Assembly (NCBI GenBank): GCA_038496675.1
Contig: CM076653.1
Location: 18,639,842 to 18,703,841 of the forward strand
DNA: 64,000 nt
Reading direction: 5' to 3'
Source of the DNA: Rachycentron canadum
Taxonomy: Eukaryota; Chordata; Actinopteri; Carangiformes; Rachycentridae
The position numbers and the translations under genes are program-made. Under the pieces are notes generated by a model, which saw only the letters and a list, made by a program, of their open reading frames with translations, did not search any database and had not been told where the DNA came from. Shown here piece by piece: positions 42,616-53,790 of the stretch. How positions within the stretch are numbered: position 1 is the first letter of the stretch; each line of letters opens with the position of its first letter.

Positions 42616-44930
42616 AGTTTAGAAGTTATAAATTGTGGATATTGAAGAACTGTCTGCGTTGATTTATAGTTTTAATTTGTGGGCAGTATGTGTTACTTTA
42701 TTTCTTGTGAATTGAATTGTTATAGGCCTTAGACTAACTAAAAGTGCCTTTTAATTGCATATATACAGTAGGAATTATTAATGCCTTATAATACTCAGAA
42801 TTAAGGGTTTGCCTCAGAAGTTAGAAAGTAGAAACACACTTCTCCCTGCATTTGAAGTTTTGTTTGTCATTTTTCTCACAGTTTGCTTCATCTCACTGGA
42901 GTGTGAGGAGCAGCTTTGAGGGCAAGCATAATCTCTCTCATCTTTTTCACTTTTTCTAGCCCTTTCTCCCTCTCAGGGCCCTGTGCTCTTTACTCCTCCC
43001 TCCTTTATCCCTGCAAAGGCTTTGTCCTCACTGCAGAGAGCCTCTCTAAATAGAGGCCTTTAGATAGTCCAGGAACAGGGTGGAGGTGGGGGTGTTGGGG
43101 GTGCAGCGACGCGACTGCCGTTGTTTCATTTACCTCTCCCTATGGCAACCAGCAGCGGATGGCCAGGAATGTCCCCTCTCTGGACAAAGTCCTGGTCCCT
43201 GAAGCTGACACCGGGGGACGACAGCTGGGACGGGATGGAAACCTGCCCTCCCTACTCTGGACTGGAGGCCTGAGTCTAGACTTAATCCTCCTCTTCACTT
43301 GTGTCTGGCCTCACTTTAGTGGACCAGGAGCATCCAGAGAGGTTTTTTCTCACACTATTAGCTCTAAAATAGCTGCAAATAAGACCAGAAATTATTTTCT
43401 AAATCTCTTGGTGATGTAAAGAATCCTGGAAAACTGCGCACTGATGCACTACGCTCTGCTGGTCCCACACATCCTTCACAGTGCACTGCAAGTCCTTCAA
43501 AGTGCATTTATTAAAGGAACGTTTTAGGGACTAAATTTCTTATTTTTATGTTAAAATGATCAATTAATCTTTTGAGTCATTCATTGTAAAACCTCAGCCC
43601 AGGGACCCTACTTTTTCTGTTCTTTTTCTGGCCACTCCTTGGCTTGTAAAATTTACTTTACAGCTCAGTTGGACTCAAAAGATAATTTGGGCTGTTTACT
43701 TTAAGTTTTTGAGCCAAAATATTGGAAAAAAAAAAAACAAAACAAAAAAAAAACCAAAACACTACACTTTTACGAGCATTGACTGGAGCAGATAATTCTG
43801 GCATCAGCCAGATTTATAAAAGACTCATACACTAAAATGGAAATAACAGTCTTTGCACTGATGCCTGCAGTCAATGGAGTCAGTTTGTCAAATGACAAAT
43901 ACCTCAGTTTAAACTTCAACCTGCGTGTTCTCAGCACAGTACAGGCGCAAACAGGAGAAGGCTGCATTAGATCCAGCATGGTCCATTTCCATTTCAGCTA
44001 CTCCAATTTATTAACCTTTTATTACAAGAAAGATTTTTCTCAAATAAAATTAATTTGATTTAAACGTGTCTGAGTGTTTTCATTTACATCTATCTCGATT
44101 TAGGAAACAAACTAGTTATGAATGGTTTTATTCCTCCTACAATGCACCTTAGAATCTCAAACACAGTGAAGACAGTTAGTGTCTTATCTGTCATCCTTTC
44201 AACATGGAAGATGATTTAAAACCTCTTTGAATAAATTAGATTTCCAATTATTTTGTCTCACTGGTAAATTAAAATGTCATGGTTTCATATATGTTATCTA
44301 AACTTTAAAGCAACGGTTGACTGATTGACATTCTCAATTTCCAAATAAACATGCATGCTACCTCAGTCATTTCTGTCATACACACACAACACTGCACAAA
44401 TAAACACACAGTTGGATTAATATGCACACCTACAACGTCTTAGCAGAAATGTTGCAGCACTGCAGAAAAACCCCCATCTGTAGTTTTCTGTCAAACAGCT
44501 CCAGTATGCAGCCTGCTACACGAATATGATTCTGTGTAATCTGAAACCTAGCTGTCTGGGATGCAGTGAAAAGGTTGGCGTTGTCTAAACATATCTGGGT
44601 TCACACAACAAATGCATTTAATATTTTTTTAACGTGCGCCTTATTACAGTCAAACAATTAACAAGAAACTTTAAAGTCCACTTCAGTAGATAATTCGACA
44701 TGCTACAAGCAGAGCTTTAGAGGAAACCCTGATCTCCTGGTGCTAGACTACCTACAGCCTGAGTCTTGATAGAACATGATTATCAAAGTAAATCAACTGT
44801 ATCTTACAGTTGCACTGCTGATCCCGGTGCTCCGTCTCCCCATGCTGCACTCCGGCTCTCCGCTTCCACGGGAGCCTCAACTCGCACCTCTCCAACAAAG
44901 AGAGTAGTGTTTGTTGAGACTTCCCCGCAG

Positions 44931-45004
44931 CCAATCACCGCGCCGTTGCCCTGGGTAACCACGTCCATCATCTTTGGAGGTCCAATGAGCGGCGGGGGCG
45001 GGGC
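44931..45004 (+). promoter_or_regulatory. pou3f2 proximal promoter motifs (CCAAT, X-box, CCAAT, GC box)
   Basis: Within 200 bases of the ATG the + strand has, in order, CCAATCA (44931-44937), a perfect RFX X-box GTTGCC-CTG-GGTAAC (44945-44959), CCAAT (44982-44986) and an SP1-type box GGGGGCGGGGC (44994-45004). No TATA box is seen. The clustering and position argue for a TATA-less, CpG-type promoter. The transcription start is not determined. Confidence 0.55.
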
Positions 45005-45125
45005 TGAGTCCAGGTGCGCCTCGGCGTAGACTTGGCAGAGCGCCTGGGAGCCGCCTGTGGGCAGGAGAGGATCTGTCAAATGCGAGGTTCCTTTAATAAG
45101 AGCGACCAGTCCGGCTCCGAGAGTC

Positions 45126-46271
45126 ATGGCGACCGCAGCGTCTAACCACTACAACATCCTCACCTCCAGCGCATCCATCGTGCACTCGGAGCCCGGCAGC
45201 ATGCAGCAAGCCACGGCGTACCGGGACGCACAGAGCCTGTTGCAGAGCGACTACCCGCTGCAGAGCAACAGCCACACGCTCAGCCACGCACACCAGTGGA
45301 TCACGGCGCTGTCCCACGGAGAGGGAGCCCCGTGGTCCTCCAGCCCGCTCGGAGCAGAGCAGGACATCAAACCCGCGGTGCAGGGCGCCCGGGACGAGAT
45401 GCACAACTCCAGCAGCAACCTGCAGCACCAGTCGCGGCCGCCCCACCTGGTGCACCAGACGCACGGGAACCACCACGACGGCCGGGCATGGAGAACCACC
45501 ACCGCGGCGCACATACCAAGCATGGCGACGACGAACGGCCAAAGCCTTATTTACTCCCAGCCGGGCTTCAGCGTGAACGGGCTGATCCCGAGCAGCGGGC
45601 AGGGGATGCACCACCACAACCTAAGAGACAGTCATGACGACCACCACAGCCCGCACCTCAGCGAACACGGCCACCCTCCGTCCCAGCATCAGCACCAGCA
45701 CCGGCCGCAGAGCCACCACGACCACTCGGACGAGGATACGCCGACCTCGGACGACCTGGAGCAGTTCGCCAAGCAGTTCAAACAGCGGAGGATCAAGCTG
45801 GGCTTCACGCAGGCGGACGTGGGACTCGCCCTGGGGACCCTGTACGGAAATGTGTTTTCCCAAACCACCATATGCAGGTTTGAGGCCCTACAGCTCAGCT
45901 TCAAAAACATGTGCAAGCTGAAGCCTCTGTTGAACAAGTGGCTGGAGGAGGCGGACTCCACCTCGGGCAGCCCGACCAGCCTGGACAAAATCGCGGCGCA
46001 GGGGAGGAAAAGGAAAAAACGGACTTCAATCGAGGTAAGCGTAAAGGGAGCTTTGGAGAGCCATTTTTTGAAGTGCCCTAAACCGGCAGCGTCGGAAATA
46101 ATCACCCTGGCGGACAGTCTGCACCTGGAGAAAGAAGTGGTGAGGGTTTGGTTTTGTAATAGGAGACAGAAGGAGAAACGCATGACCCCTCCCGGAGGAG
46201 CTCTGCCGGGGAGCGAGGATGTGTACGGGGACACGCCGCCGCACCACGGGGTCCAGACCCCGGTCCAATGA
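45126..46271 (+). CDS. pou3f2: POU class 3 homeobox 2 (Brn-2), complete single-exon gene
   Basis: An intronless 381-codon gene for a nuclear transcription factor that binds octamer-like DNA and drives neural progenitor and neuroendocrine programmes. The start ATG (45126) gives MATAASNHY, the class III N-terminus; no upstream in-frame ATG competes. Landmarks: SHAHQWITALSHG (residues 53-65), LIYSQPGFSVNG (141-152), a His-rich region (161-204), the POU-specific domain (about 204-278) and the homeodomain (about 295-354) with WFCNRRQ at 342-348. The end is THE class signature PPHHGVQTPVQ. The N-terminus and DIKP..VQ separate it from pou3f3 and pou3f1. It is shorter than human POU3F2 (443 aa as I recall) because the long Gly, Gln and Pro runs are absent. 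The teleost a or b copy cannot be decided here. Convergent with fbxl4. Confidence 0.97.
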   Translation: MATAASNHYNILTSSASIVHSEPGSMQQATAYRDAQSLLQSDYPLQSNSHTLSHAHQWITALSHGEGAPWSSSPLGAEQDIKPAVQGARDEMHNSSSNLQHQSRPPHLVHQTHGNHHDGRAWRTTTAAHIPSMATTNGQSLIYSQPGFSVNGLIPSSGQGMHHHNLRDSHDDHHSPHLSEHGHPPSQHQHQHRPQSHHDHSDEDTPTSDDLEQFAKQFKQRRIKLGFTQADVGLALGTLYGNVFSQTTICRFEALQLSFKNMCKLKPLLNKWLEEADSTSGSPTSLDKIAAQGRKRKKRTSIEVSVKGALESHFLKCPKPAASEIITLADSLHLEKEVVRVWFCNRRQKEKRMTPPGGALPGSEDVYGDTPPHHGVQTPVQ

Positions 46272-46592
46272 ACTCTGCTGGACCGCTCCTCCAGGACTTG
46301 TTTATCCTTTTTATTTATCCCCAAGGTTATATATAAATCACTGGACTATGAAACGATATAGTGGGTGTTTTATGTATAATAGATTTGCAGTGAGTACTTA
46401 CACAATATCTGCAGTGAATATCTGAGAAATGGAAAATGAGTGAGGGGAGGACAGGACATTTTTTTCCTTCCCCAGAGCTAAAGGAACATAAGCCTGTGTT
46501 GTGTTCTCCGAGGATACATGCCCAGCACTGTGACTCCAGTCGACGCAGTTTCAAGGTGTAGCCCCTATTGTGTATTGAAATCATACTTGACG

Positions 46593-46618
46593 AAAAAAAA
46601 AAAAAAAAAAAAAAAAAA
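46593..46618. repeat. Poly-A run (26 bases)
   Basis: A homopolymer A tract 320 bases after the pou3f2 stop, not preceded by an obvious retroelement. Confidence 0.95.
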
Positions 46619-46789
46619 GAGGGCAGGGGATGGAGGGTACCTGGCTTCAGACGAAAAGCATCGCTGAATGGTTTCCATTTGCCACTTTTGTATCAAACCC
46701 AACACATTTTTTCCCCCCCGTGCGTAAAAGGGAAAGCAAAGGCAGAGGCGTTTAGTTTTGTAGCTCCAAAATGTGCGTCCAGCGGTGAT

Positions 46790-46804
46790 GGGTGGGTGGG
46801 TGGG
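46790..46804 (+). promoter_or_regulatory. Putative G-quadruplex GGGTGGGTGGGTGGG
   Basis: Four G-triplets with single-T loops lie on the pou3f2 sense strand about 520 bases after the stop codon, followed by a six-G run at 46813-46818. One-base loops are the most stable arrangement known for parallel quadruplexes. If transcribed, an RNA quadruplex would sit in the 3' UTR. Confidence 0.6.
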
Positions 46805-47381
46805 TGGTGCGGCGGGGGGTCAAAGGAGCTGCGTTAATGGAGTGAACTGGAGGCCAGTAAAGGCTGCAGCCCCAGTCCAGTGGAGTCCAGCTGAGGGTGA
46901 GCATCGCCCGAGTCCCATCTGTCAGCCAGGCAGCACAGAGCCGCCCTGCATTCAAAACACTGCTGGGAAACTGCAGGCCACTCAGCTCTTATTTATTCTG
47001 TGAGGACTGTGGTCAGGATTTAGTTATCAACACAGATTACTATTATTATTATTGTTATTATTATTGTTATTATTATTATTACACGTGTGCAGCTCACTGG
47101 CTGAACTCTTCAGTAACTGGCCTGAGAGCAGTGATGTGGTGAAAAGTGCATGACCTCTACCACAAGTCAAACAGCAGTAGGCTCTGAACAAAAAGTGCGT
47201 TTCATTTTTCAGAAAACATTAAATAATTGTATTTACCCCTCACAGAGTCTCACAGCTCCAGGAAAGGCTCCGTGGCGAATGATTGGATTATTTGGCACTT
47301 TTCCACAACAGGATGGACAGACAAATAGAAATCTGCAAAACTATACGTCACCAACTCTCACAGAACATTTGGATCCACTTT

Positions 47382-47389
47382 TGTAAATA
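47382..47389 (+). promoter_or_regulatory. Pumilio response element UGUAAAUA in probable 3' UTR
   Basis: TGTAAATA fits the UGUANAUA consensus exactly on the pou3f2 sense strand. A second exact match (TGTATATA) lies at 48347-48354. Function depends on both being inside the mature 3' UTR. Confidence 0.35.
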
Positions 47390-47419
47390 TTGTATAACTT
47401 TAAAAGTCATGGCTTCATC

Positions 47420-47428
<9 letters not shown>

Positions 47429-47453
<25 letters not shown>
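47429..47453. repeat. Poly-A run (25 bases)
   Basis: A homopolymer A tract directly following seven T, in the probable 3' UTR. Confidence 0.95.
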
Positions 47454-47985
47454 GATTTCTTTCACTGGGGCACTTTTTGGATTGATGTTTTCAAAAACAA
47501 GCAGGTTGACTTTTTAAAATCCAGTTTTCATCCATAGCCTACCGACTGCCTTGTATTTGTGCTATTTAACGCTCGTTTTGTTGCCGAAATTATGCTCGTT
47601 TGCGGTTTAATAATTTTCTGTGGCGTGTTTTGTTTTGAGTCTAAAGATTTTTTTTTTTTTTTTTTAATTCATGTGAAATCGATTTCATTTGTTTAAATTG
47701 TCTAAGGAGTTCTGTTTTGCCATTTGATGTACGCGCTGAAATTACATTAGATTGTGTTTCCAATCAAAATATAGTGCTGGAAGGAGTGAAATTTAGATCA
47801 GTCGATAACACTACTGTAGTCCACAAATGAACCACATGAACCAGATCTAGAAAGTATAAAAGCAGCGATAACCATCAGGATTAGTGGGTTTGAAAAGAAA
47901 GAAAAATAATAATAAGGCCTTTAAATTTCTTCCCAAAATACATTTAGGTGACATTCCAAAAAAATGCAGCATATGATCAAAACTT

Positions 47986-47997
47986 TTATTATTATTA

Positions 47998-48055
<58 letters not shown>
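47986..48055. repeat. (TTA)n microsatellite
   Basis: About 23 TTA/ATT units with one TTG interruption. A shorter related array is at 47041-47082. Confidence 0.97.
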
Positions 48056-49014
48056 CCATTGGATGCTCTTTTAATTTGTCTGTGAGCTCGTTGCCATTCA
48101 TTTCAGCCATTTTGTTCTTCTTCCTCTGAGTTGCTTTATTATGGGCCAAGTTGTTCGTAGACCTTTTACTTTATTTCTTAGGTTTGTTAATGAGATTGTA
48201 ATTTATTCTACGCTGGGTTTTTATAGACACAAAGTGCGAGATATATATGAAACGACACCGAGGAGGCTTTTGTTTTGTAGGGAAGAAGGGAGACATATTT
48301 TCTATCTGTCAGCGGGATTGCCACAGCCTGGACCGTCACAGCTAAATGTATATACATCTTTTCTGGGTACAGTAGCTTGTTTTTTTTTTTGGTTTTTTTT
48401 GTTTTTTGTTTTGTTTTTATGCAAAGACAGATATCCAGGGATGTTTTATTTTTCTTTCATGTGGAAACAGCTTTTGTTTTTGCTTTTTTTTTTTTTTTTT
48501 TTTTTTCTTCCCTCCCCCTCCTTCCTGATTTGTGTTCCCCCTGCAGAAAACAACAAGCAGATACGATCATGGCATTGGATTCTTTCCTCGGTAGCTTTAA
48601 TGAATCGATTTGAGTCATAATTCACTGGAAATTCAAGTTGTGGGACGTAGACCTGTAGCAATCCGACGCTGTTTTCTTGTTGTTTCCTTTCATTGCTTGT
48701 TAAACCAGTCGTTTTTTGTTTGTTTGTTTTTGTTTGTTTTGTTTGTTTGTTTGTTTGTTTTGGGAGGGGGGGATATAGGCTATGTCATATTCACTGGATG
48801 AACTTGGGGTAGATATAAAGCAGAGGAGATAAATGCCTGTAGGTGTTTCATCACTTGACACATGAACGACGGACTTGCACATTTTTAAATAATGGGGTTG
48901 ATATTAAACAGCTTTTTTCCAACGTCGAGGCTAAATGTATTTTTCTTTGCTTTTAATTCAGCAAAACAGAAACCTGCAGCGGTGAGTTCACTGCCTGACA
49001 GCTGTGCTGGTAAA

Positions 49015-49022
<8 letters not shown>

Positions 49023-49054
<32 letters not shown>
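49023..49054. repeat. (AT)n microsatellite
   Basis: About 16 AT units after an A-run. Confidence 0.95.
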
Positions 49055-49057
<3 letters not shown>

Positions 49058-49237
49058 CTGTATATGTATATCCTGTCTTGCTCTGAGTCCATTCGTTTGG
49101 GTGAAATTAATGGTTGGGAGAAAATCAGGCTTGATGAATGGAAGATTATGAGTCGATGATGTGTTGTTTCTGCCCCAGGCTGCGTTTAAATCGACTGGCT
49201 TTGGCTGGGAAAACCTCAACTTCCATCTAAGGTTAAA

Positions 49238-49330
49238 TTAGGGGTTCCCAAAGTAGGGTCTGAGGACCGATTGTGGTCCCTTTAGGTGCTGAAAATGGCC
49301 CAGCATAGCAATATTTTTGTTTCGCTGCTA
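49238..49330. repeat. Dispersed repeat end (GGGGTTCCCAAAGT type)
   Basis: AGGGGTTCCCAAAGTAGGGT then GAGGACC and GGTCCCTTTAGGTGC matches the end of a widespread fish repeat. Its presence suggests the pou3f2 transcript may end before this point, although repeats can lie in UTRs. Confidence 0.45.
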
Positions 49331-50789
49331 TTTCATTTGGAGCTAAAGGTTTCACTTTCTCTTTTGCTTCCTCATAGTGTTGGAAAATTGAAAAAGAACC
49401 ATCTAGAAATAGTCAAAAACAAAGATTATTAATGTTTTAAAATGTGTTAAATCCTTAAAATTCACAAAATTACACGGTTTTGTTTTGCTTTTCTACATCT
49501 ACAAATCACGATTTAAAAAAAATAGATATTATCAATATCTCTCCTCACTTGGCTACAAATGGATGCCTACAGAGTGAAGGTTAATTAAACAACCCCGTCT
49601 TTGAACGCATCACGTGGGCTGTGAGATTTAAATAACTGCTCCCTTATTTTCAACAAAACTTATTGGACTTAATTTCGGAGCTAATGCGCCCTCATCATAA
49701 CAGAAACACATAATAAAATGTTCTCAAGAGGGGGGGGAAACACCTCATATTTGTACAGTGCAGTGACAGTGATGTGGACAGTGGTGACCCTGTGGGTATT
49801 TCCCATTCCCTGCAGTCGTTTCTCTGCAGCACTCCCATAGGAAGTCGTGGTGTGATATTTATATAAACAGCTTTTTTTTTTTTGTGTGTGTGTGTGTGTG
49901 ATCTATTCTAGTTCGTTTTATTTTGAAACCGACTGCCACAATGCAAAGTTGCTGTTTCCTCGCCGCCTCCTGTTTTAACTGCAGAAGTGTGAAAACGTGT
50001 CGCCCTCTGTGGTTGTCATAATGATATTAATTGCAATCGTAATCTTCTCCATTTCACCCCACAAGCTGCCGGTGCTGAAGTCTGCAGCGGTGCTGGGTGT
50101 GGAGAGAGGAGCTGAGAGGCTGGTCTACAAGCCTCAGCGTTATTGGACAAGTGAATGGGATCAATCGGGCAATCGATAGCCGATTGCTCATTTATGGCCA
50201 ATTAGCTTGATCAGAAACAAAAAAAGTATGGCGCTCTTCTCTTTCATACAGGCCAACAAGGGAATAAACAGATCAGACCTCTCTCTTGTTGGCTGCTGCA
50301 AAGAACCATTTCCTGTGGAGCCTTTAGGTGTGATCATCCCAACACGTCTGCTCTTATACATCATTTATTTATTTTTGACTTTGAACAAGACAATGACAGA
50401 AAACCAAAGCGGTGCCCTTGAGAAAAACGGAGGCCGGTTGTAAATTTTCCCACAATGCACAGGGACAGTGTTTTTTGTTTTTTTTGTTTTGTTTTTTTAT
50501 TCTATTCAAAAGTGATTTTTAATGACCTCGTTGGACGCGGATATATGTTTAATTCTCCTGTATGTGTGATGCCAAGCACCTCAGTGGTTCACCTGCAGTA
50601 ACTGCACAGTGTCATTTTCACACGCTGCTTTGTGGGAAATAAAACGCGTCCGTCCGTGCGTCACCGCGGCCGTTTGACCCGCCGTTTGGACGCCTGGCAT
50701 GAGATGACACCGTGAGATGAAGCCCCCTCTCTGATCTCTGGAGGAGCCTTTAGAGGAGCCCAGTAATCCAAAGAGTGCGCCCTCGTGCC

Positions 50790-50890
50790 CTTCATCCGCT
50801 CTCTAGCACATGCAATTAATAGCGCGTCGCGTTAATTACACCTTCCTTTTTATTTAGGTGACTTGAAATTTCCCATTAGACTCCCTGGGA
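50790..50890. promoter_or_regulatory. Candidate conserved non-coding element
   Basis: Unique sequence with ACATGCAATTAATAGCGCG, GCGTTAATTACACC and TTCCCATTAGACTCC. The overlapping POU-like (ATGCAA) and homeodomain (TTAAT) cores are suggestive. Confidence 0.33.
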
Positions 50891-51334
50891 GGGAAAAGAA
50901 AAAAAAAAAAGCTGCACTGTTGTTGTGCTGCTGCTGACTGAGCTGTGGAGGAGCACAGAGGGGGGGATAGTCGGTGCTCTAGCGCCATCTAGCGACGCCG
51001 GCGTGACCCGAGGGTGAGTCCCAGCTGTCATTTCATTGTCTGTGAGGACTGGGCCAGAAGTGAAGAGCAAATCCACATCTCCTTTGAAACATTATGTCAT
51101 GACGGAGATGTGTCAGCCCAGAGTTTGCGGTCTGATGGAGGAGATGAGTGAAAAAGATAGTGAAGGCCCTCACAACGAGGTTAGTCACAGTAATCCAGTC
51201 AGTGGACATCACAGGTCTTTGAAGGACTAAATCACAGTTGATCAAAGTTAGTGCGGCTGAACCTAAGTATATGGAAATATTAGTAAAGGAAAACTGATTC
51301 ATATTTCCATATTAATGTCTTTGTTGTGATTGAT

Positions 51335-51440
51335 TTTCTCGACACAACTAATGCTGAGATAATTAATCCAATAGTCCATTAGTTGATTGATGGAAAACTG
51401 TCAACAATTCTGATAAATGTTAAAATCAAAAATCATTTAA
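51335..51440. repeat. Dispersed teleost repeat (TTAGTTGATTGA type)
   Basis: GACACAACTAATGCTGAGA, AATCCAATAGTCCATTAG and GATTGATGGAAAACTG resemble a common fish repeat built on ATTAATCGATTAGTTGAT-like text. Diverged. Confidence 0.35.
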
Positions 51441-53599
51441 TGCCCCAACCAGAAAAAAACAAAAACAAACATGTTTCCACTTTCATCAATCTGCATCATT
51501 ATTCTCCCTCTCAATTAAATAAAACAGTTCATCGTTTTTAATGGAGAAGAGCGAAGCTGAAAATGTAACATTTTACATAGAACAAAACCATGAAACGTAC
51601 AACAAATAATTAAATATGGGTTATATAAAAATCACACATTATCCAGTTTACCAATATGAGACTTTCTGATCTGTGAGGTGATGCACAACGGTCATGTGGG
51701 CGATGGATCTTATTCATATTTTACTCTGGACACAACTTTGGGCAGATGTGTTACTGTGAGCGATGTCACAACTGTTGTTGCGCTTAAACTGCTTAAACTT
51801 AAACTCCCATGTTATCACCCTGGGTTTATTGGTTTACACAATAAGGACTGTATTTTCATCGAAAACTAACTTCAACAAGTGTAGAATAACATTAGCTTCA
51901 TCATACCAGCAACTTTTATAGTCTGTGTTGGTTTAAAGAAAAATAAAAAGGCACTTTTTGGAGGGATATTCATTTATACCATCTTGTTCAGCCAGACCTC
52001 TAAAACTACACTAAACAAATACAAATCAAATACATGTGGAAAGCCTGAAAAGACTGCAGTGCACCAGTGGGCCAAACACACTTTTACCATGTGATAGAGA
52101 TGCTCCAATCAGGTTGAGAACAGCAGTGTTTTCTTTTCAAAATGTGTCTGTTAAATCATTGAGAAAGACCAACAAAGGTCTTTTATCAAGCAAGGGTGCA
52201 AAACATTTGCTAGCTCCATATTGGAGAATCTGCTGCTTTGTCTCAGTTTGACATCTTCGTCCTCTGAGTATCATAAATCAATGGTAAATTGCGGGTCAGA
52301 CAAAACAAGCAGTAATGAAAGCAAAAAAAAAAAAAAAATACAATTTAAGATTCCTGACCTGCATGTAGCTGCTTCAGTAGCAGGGTTGTGGCTGACTGTC
52401 ACACTGTCACACTGTCACGGCTCACTGGGACACAGAGCCATTGTTAATGTTATTCGTAACATGTCCTTCACCCTGCTACAAGCAAATTTCCTGCTGTGAA
52501 AATGACCAGCTGAAGACATCACCTCGTGCTCTGCGAACTCATCATGGTGAGTGATTAAACAGAAAAATCAAAGTTAAAAAAAACATTGGCTCAGCTTGAT
52601 TTAAAAATGAAGATGATCACACTTGCAGCCCTCGACTGACCAATAGCAGGAGTCCTGGCAAAATAATCCCACTGGTTGTTCAGACTCCACATCTGTGCAG
52701 ATTTGTTCCCACAGTATTGCTACAAGTTGCCTCTATGAAAATCAGCTGCTAAATGTAAAGGACACCTCACCTTTAAAGCATCTTTTATGCTCATTTTCAT
52801 CAGGCCATCAGGATTATTGTAAAACCTCTCTCATCACCCCAGCTAGCCCAATGAGGCATCATCTACGTCAACCTGCATTGTTTACTTTCATGCTGTCAGT
52901 TATTTTGTCAGAGACAGACACGGCTGGTGCCTCTAGTAGCAGGTAATGAAGTGGGACACAGACAGTTTGCACCTTCCGGGGGCCAGACATGGTTAAACAA
53001 GGCCTGCTGACTCAGCTTTTCTCACCCTGTCACTAAAACAAAACATTGTATTTGTAATTAGCAGATTCACTTACTTGTAACATACAGTGACAAATTAAAA
53101 CGCAATCACAACAACAAGCAGATATATCCTCCGTCTGTCCATGAGCAGCATTAATTCTTAATCTTAGTCTGATCACATAATGTCGTTTAACATTTTATGT
53201 AACTACATAATGTTTCAATATCATTTCCTGGGGTCTAATTAGTTGTGAAAATGAATGTTTTTGTGACTAACTTTATTTACCCCCAGAGATCTCAATCTAA
53301 TGTCTTTGTACAAAGTTTCCCTGTCAAACATCATGTCCATCTCTGAGCCGTGTGAAGATGAATCAGCCTTCTGTATCAATCACTCATTCAGTCTGTCTCT
53401 CTTTGCTCACACCACCCATCCCCACTCCTCCTCCTCCCCCTCCTCCTCTTCCTCCTCCTCCACCCCCGAGCACACAGATAACAGTGATACAAGCTCACGA
53501 CCTGAACATAATTCCACCATTTGACATTGTTGTTCTTCAATCTCACTCAGATGCATCGCAGCTAATTACACTTTGCACACTTAAGTACACAAATGCGTG

Positions 53600-53790
53600 T
53601 GTGCGTTCATTTGTAAACGAGTTATTGTTTAATTATAACTTCTCATGAACTTCGCTGATCAGTGGGGCGAAACGTGTCTCCCCTTCAGCGCATAATTATT
53701 CAGGCTATAATTGCTCGGCCTGTTTGTGAAACATGCACATCTCTCAGCAAGGCCATTTCACAGAGCGTCTGTGCCAGATCCTCCGTGAGA
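53600..53790. promoter_or_regulatory. Candidate conserved non-coding element
   Basis: This unique block contains GTTTAATTATAACTTC, CAGCGCATAATTATTCAGG and CTATAATTGCTCGG. It is high complexity with no open exon. Confidence 0.33.

Larger units (their letters stand above)
37065..44925. other. Intergenic region between the convertase gene and pou3f2
   Basis: About 7.9 kb without a supported exon. It contains several candidate conserved elements (37380-37600, 38230-38430, 39115-39265, 41210-41900, 42600-42780), purine-rich (38870-38945) and pyrimidine-rich (39268-39480) tracts, a TG run (39059-39104) and a repeat 3' end (40515-40590). Given its position it probably contains pou3f2 enhancers. Confidence 0.6.
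46272..49717 (+). other. Probable pou3f2 3' UTR and downstream low-complexity region
   Basis: No exon is present. The region contains A-runs (46593-46618, 47429-47453), T-rich tracts (47648-47667, 48484-48506), TTA repeats (47041-47082, 47986-48055), an AT run (49023-49054), a (GGGT)4 motif and two consensus Pumilio sites. Candidate polyadenylation signals AATAAA occur at 49712-49717 and, further on, 50263-50268 and 50638-50643. POU3F2 genes have long 3' UTRs, but the true end cannot be fixed from sequence alone. Confidence 0.4.

Noticed and set aside
45057..45125. N-terminal extension of pou3f2 by 23 in-frame codons.
   Set aside because: It would begin at GTG, not ATG; family members start at MATAASN, encoded from 45126.
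45093..45617. Long antisense frames opposite the pou3f2 coding region.
   Set aside because: Shadow frames caused by the GC-rich codon usage of pou3f2.
46593..46618. A-run considered as a retroposon poly-A tail marking pou3f2 as a retrogene.
   Set aside because: Class III POU genes are intronless across vertebrates, the promoter is in place, and no AATAAA precedes the run.
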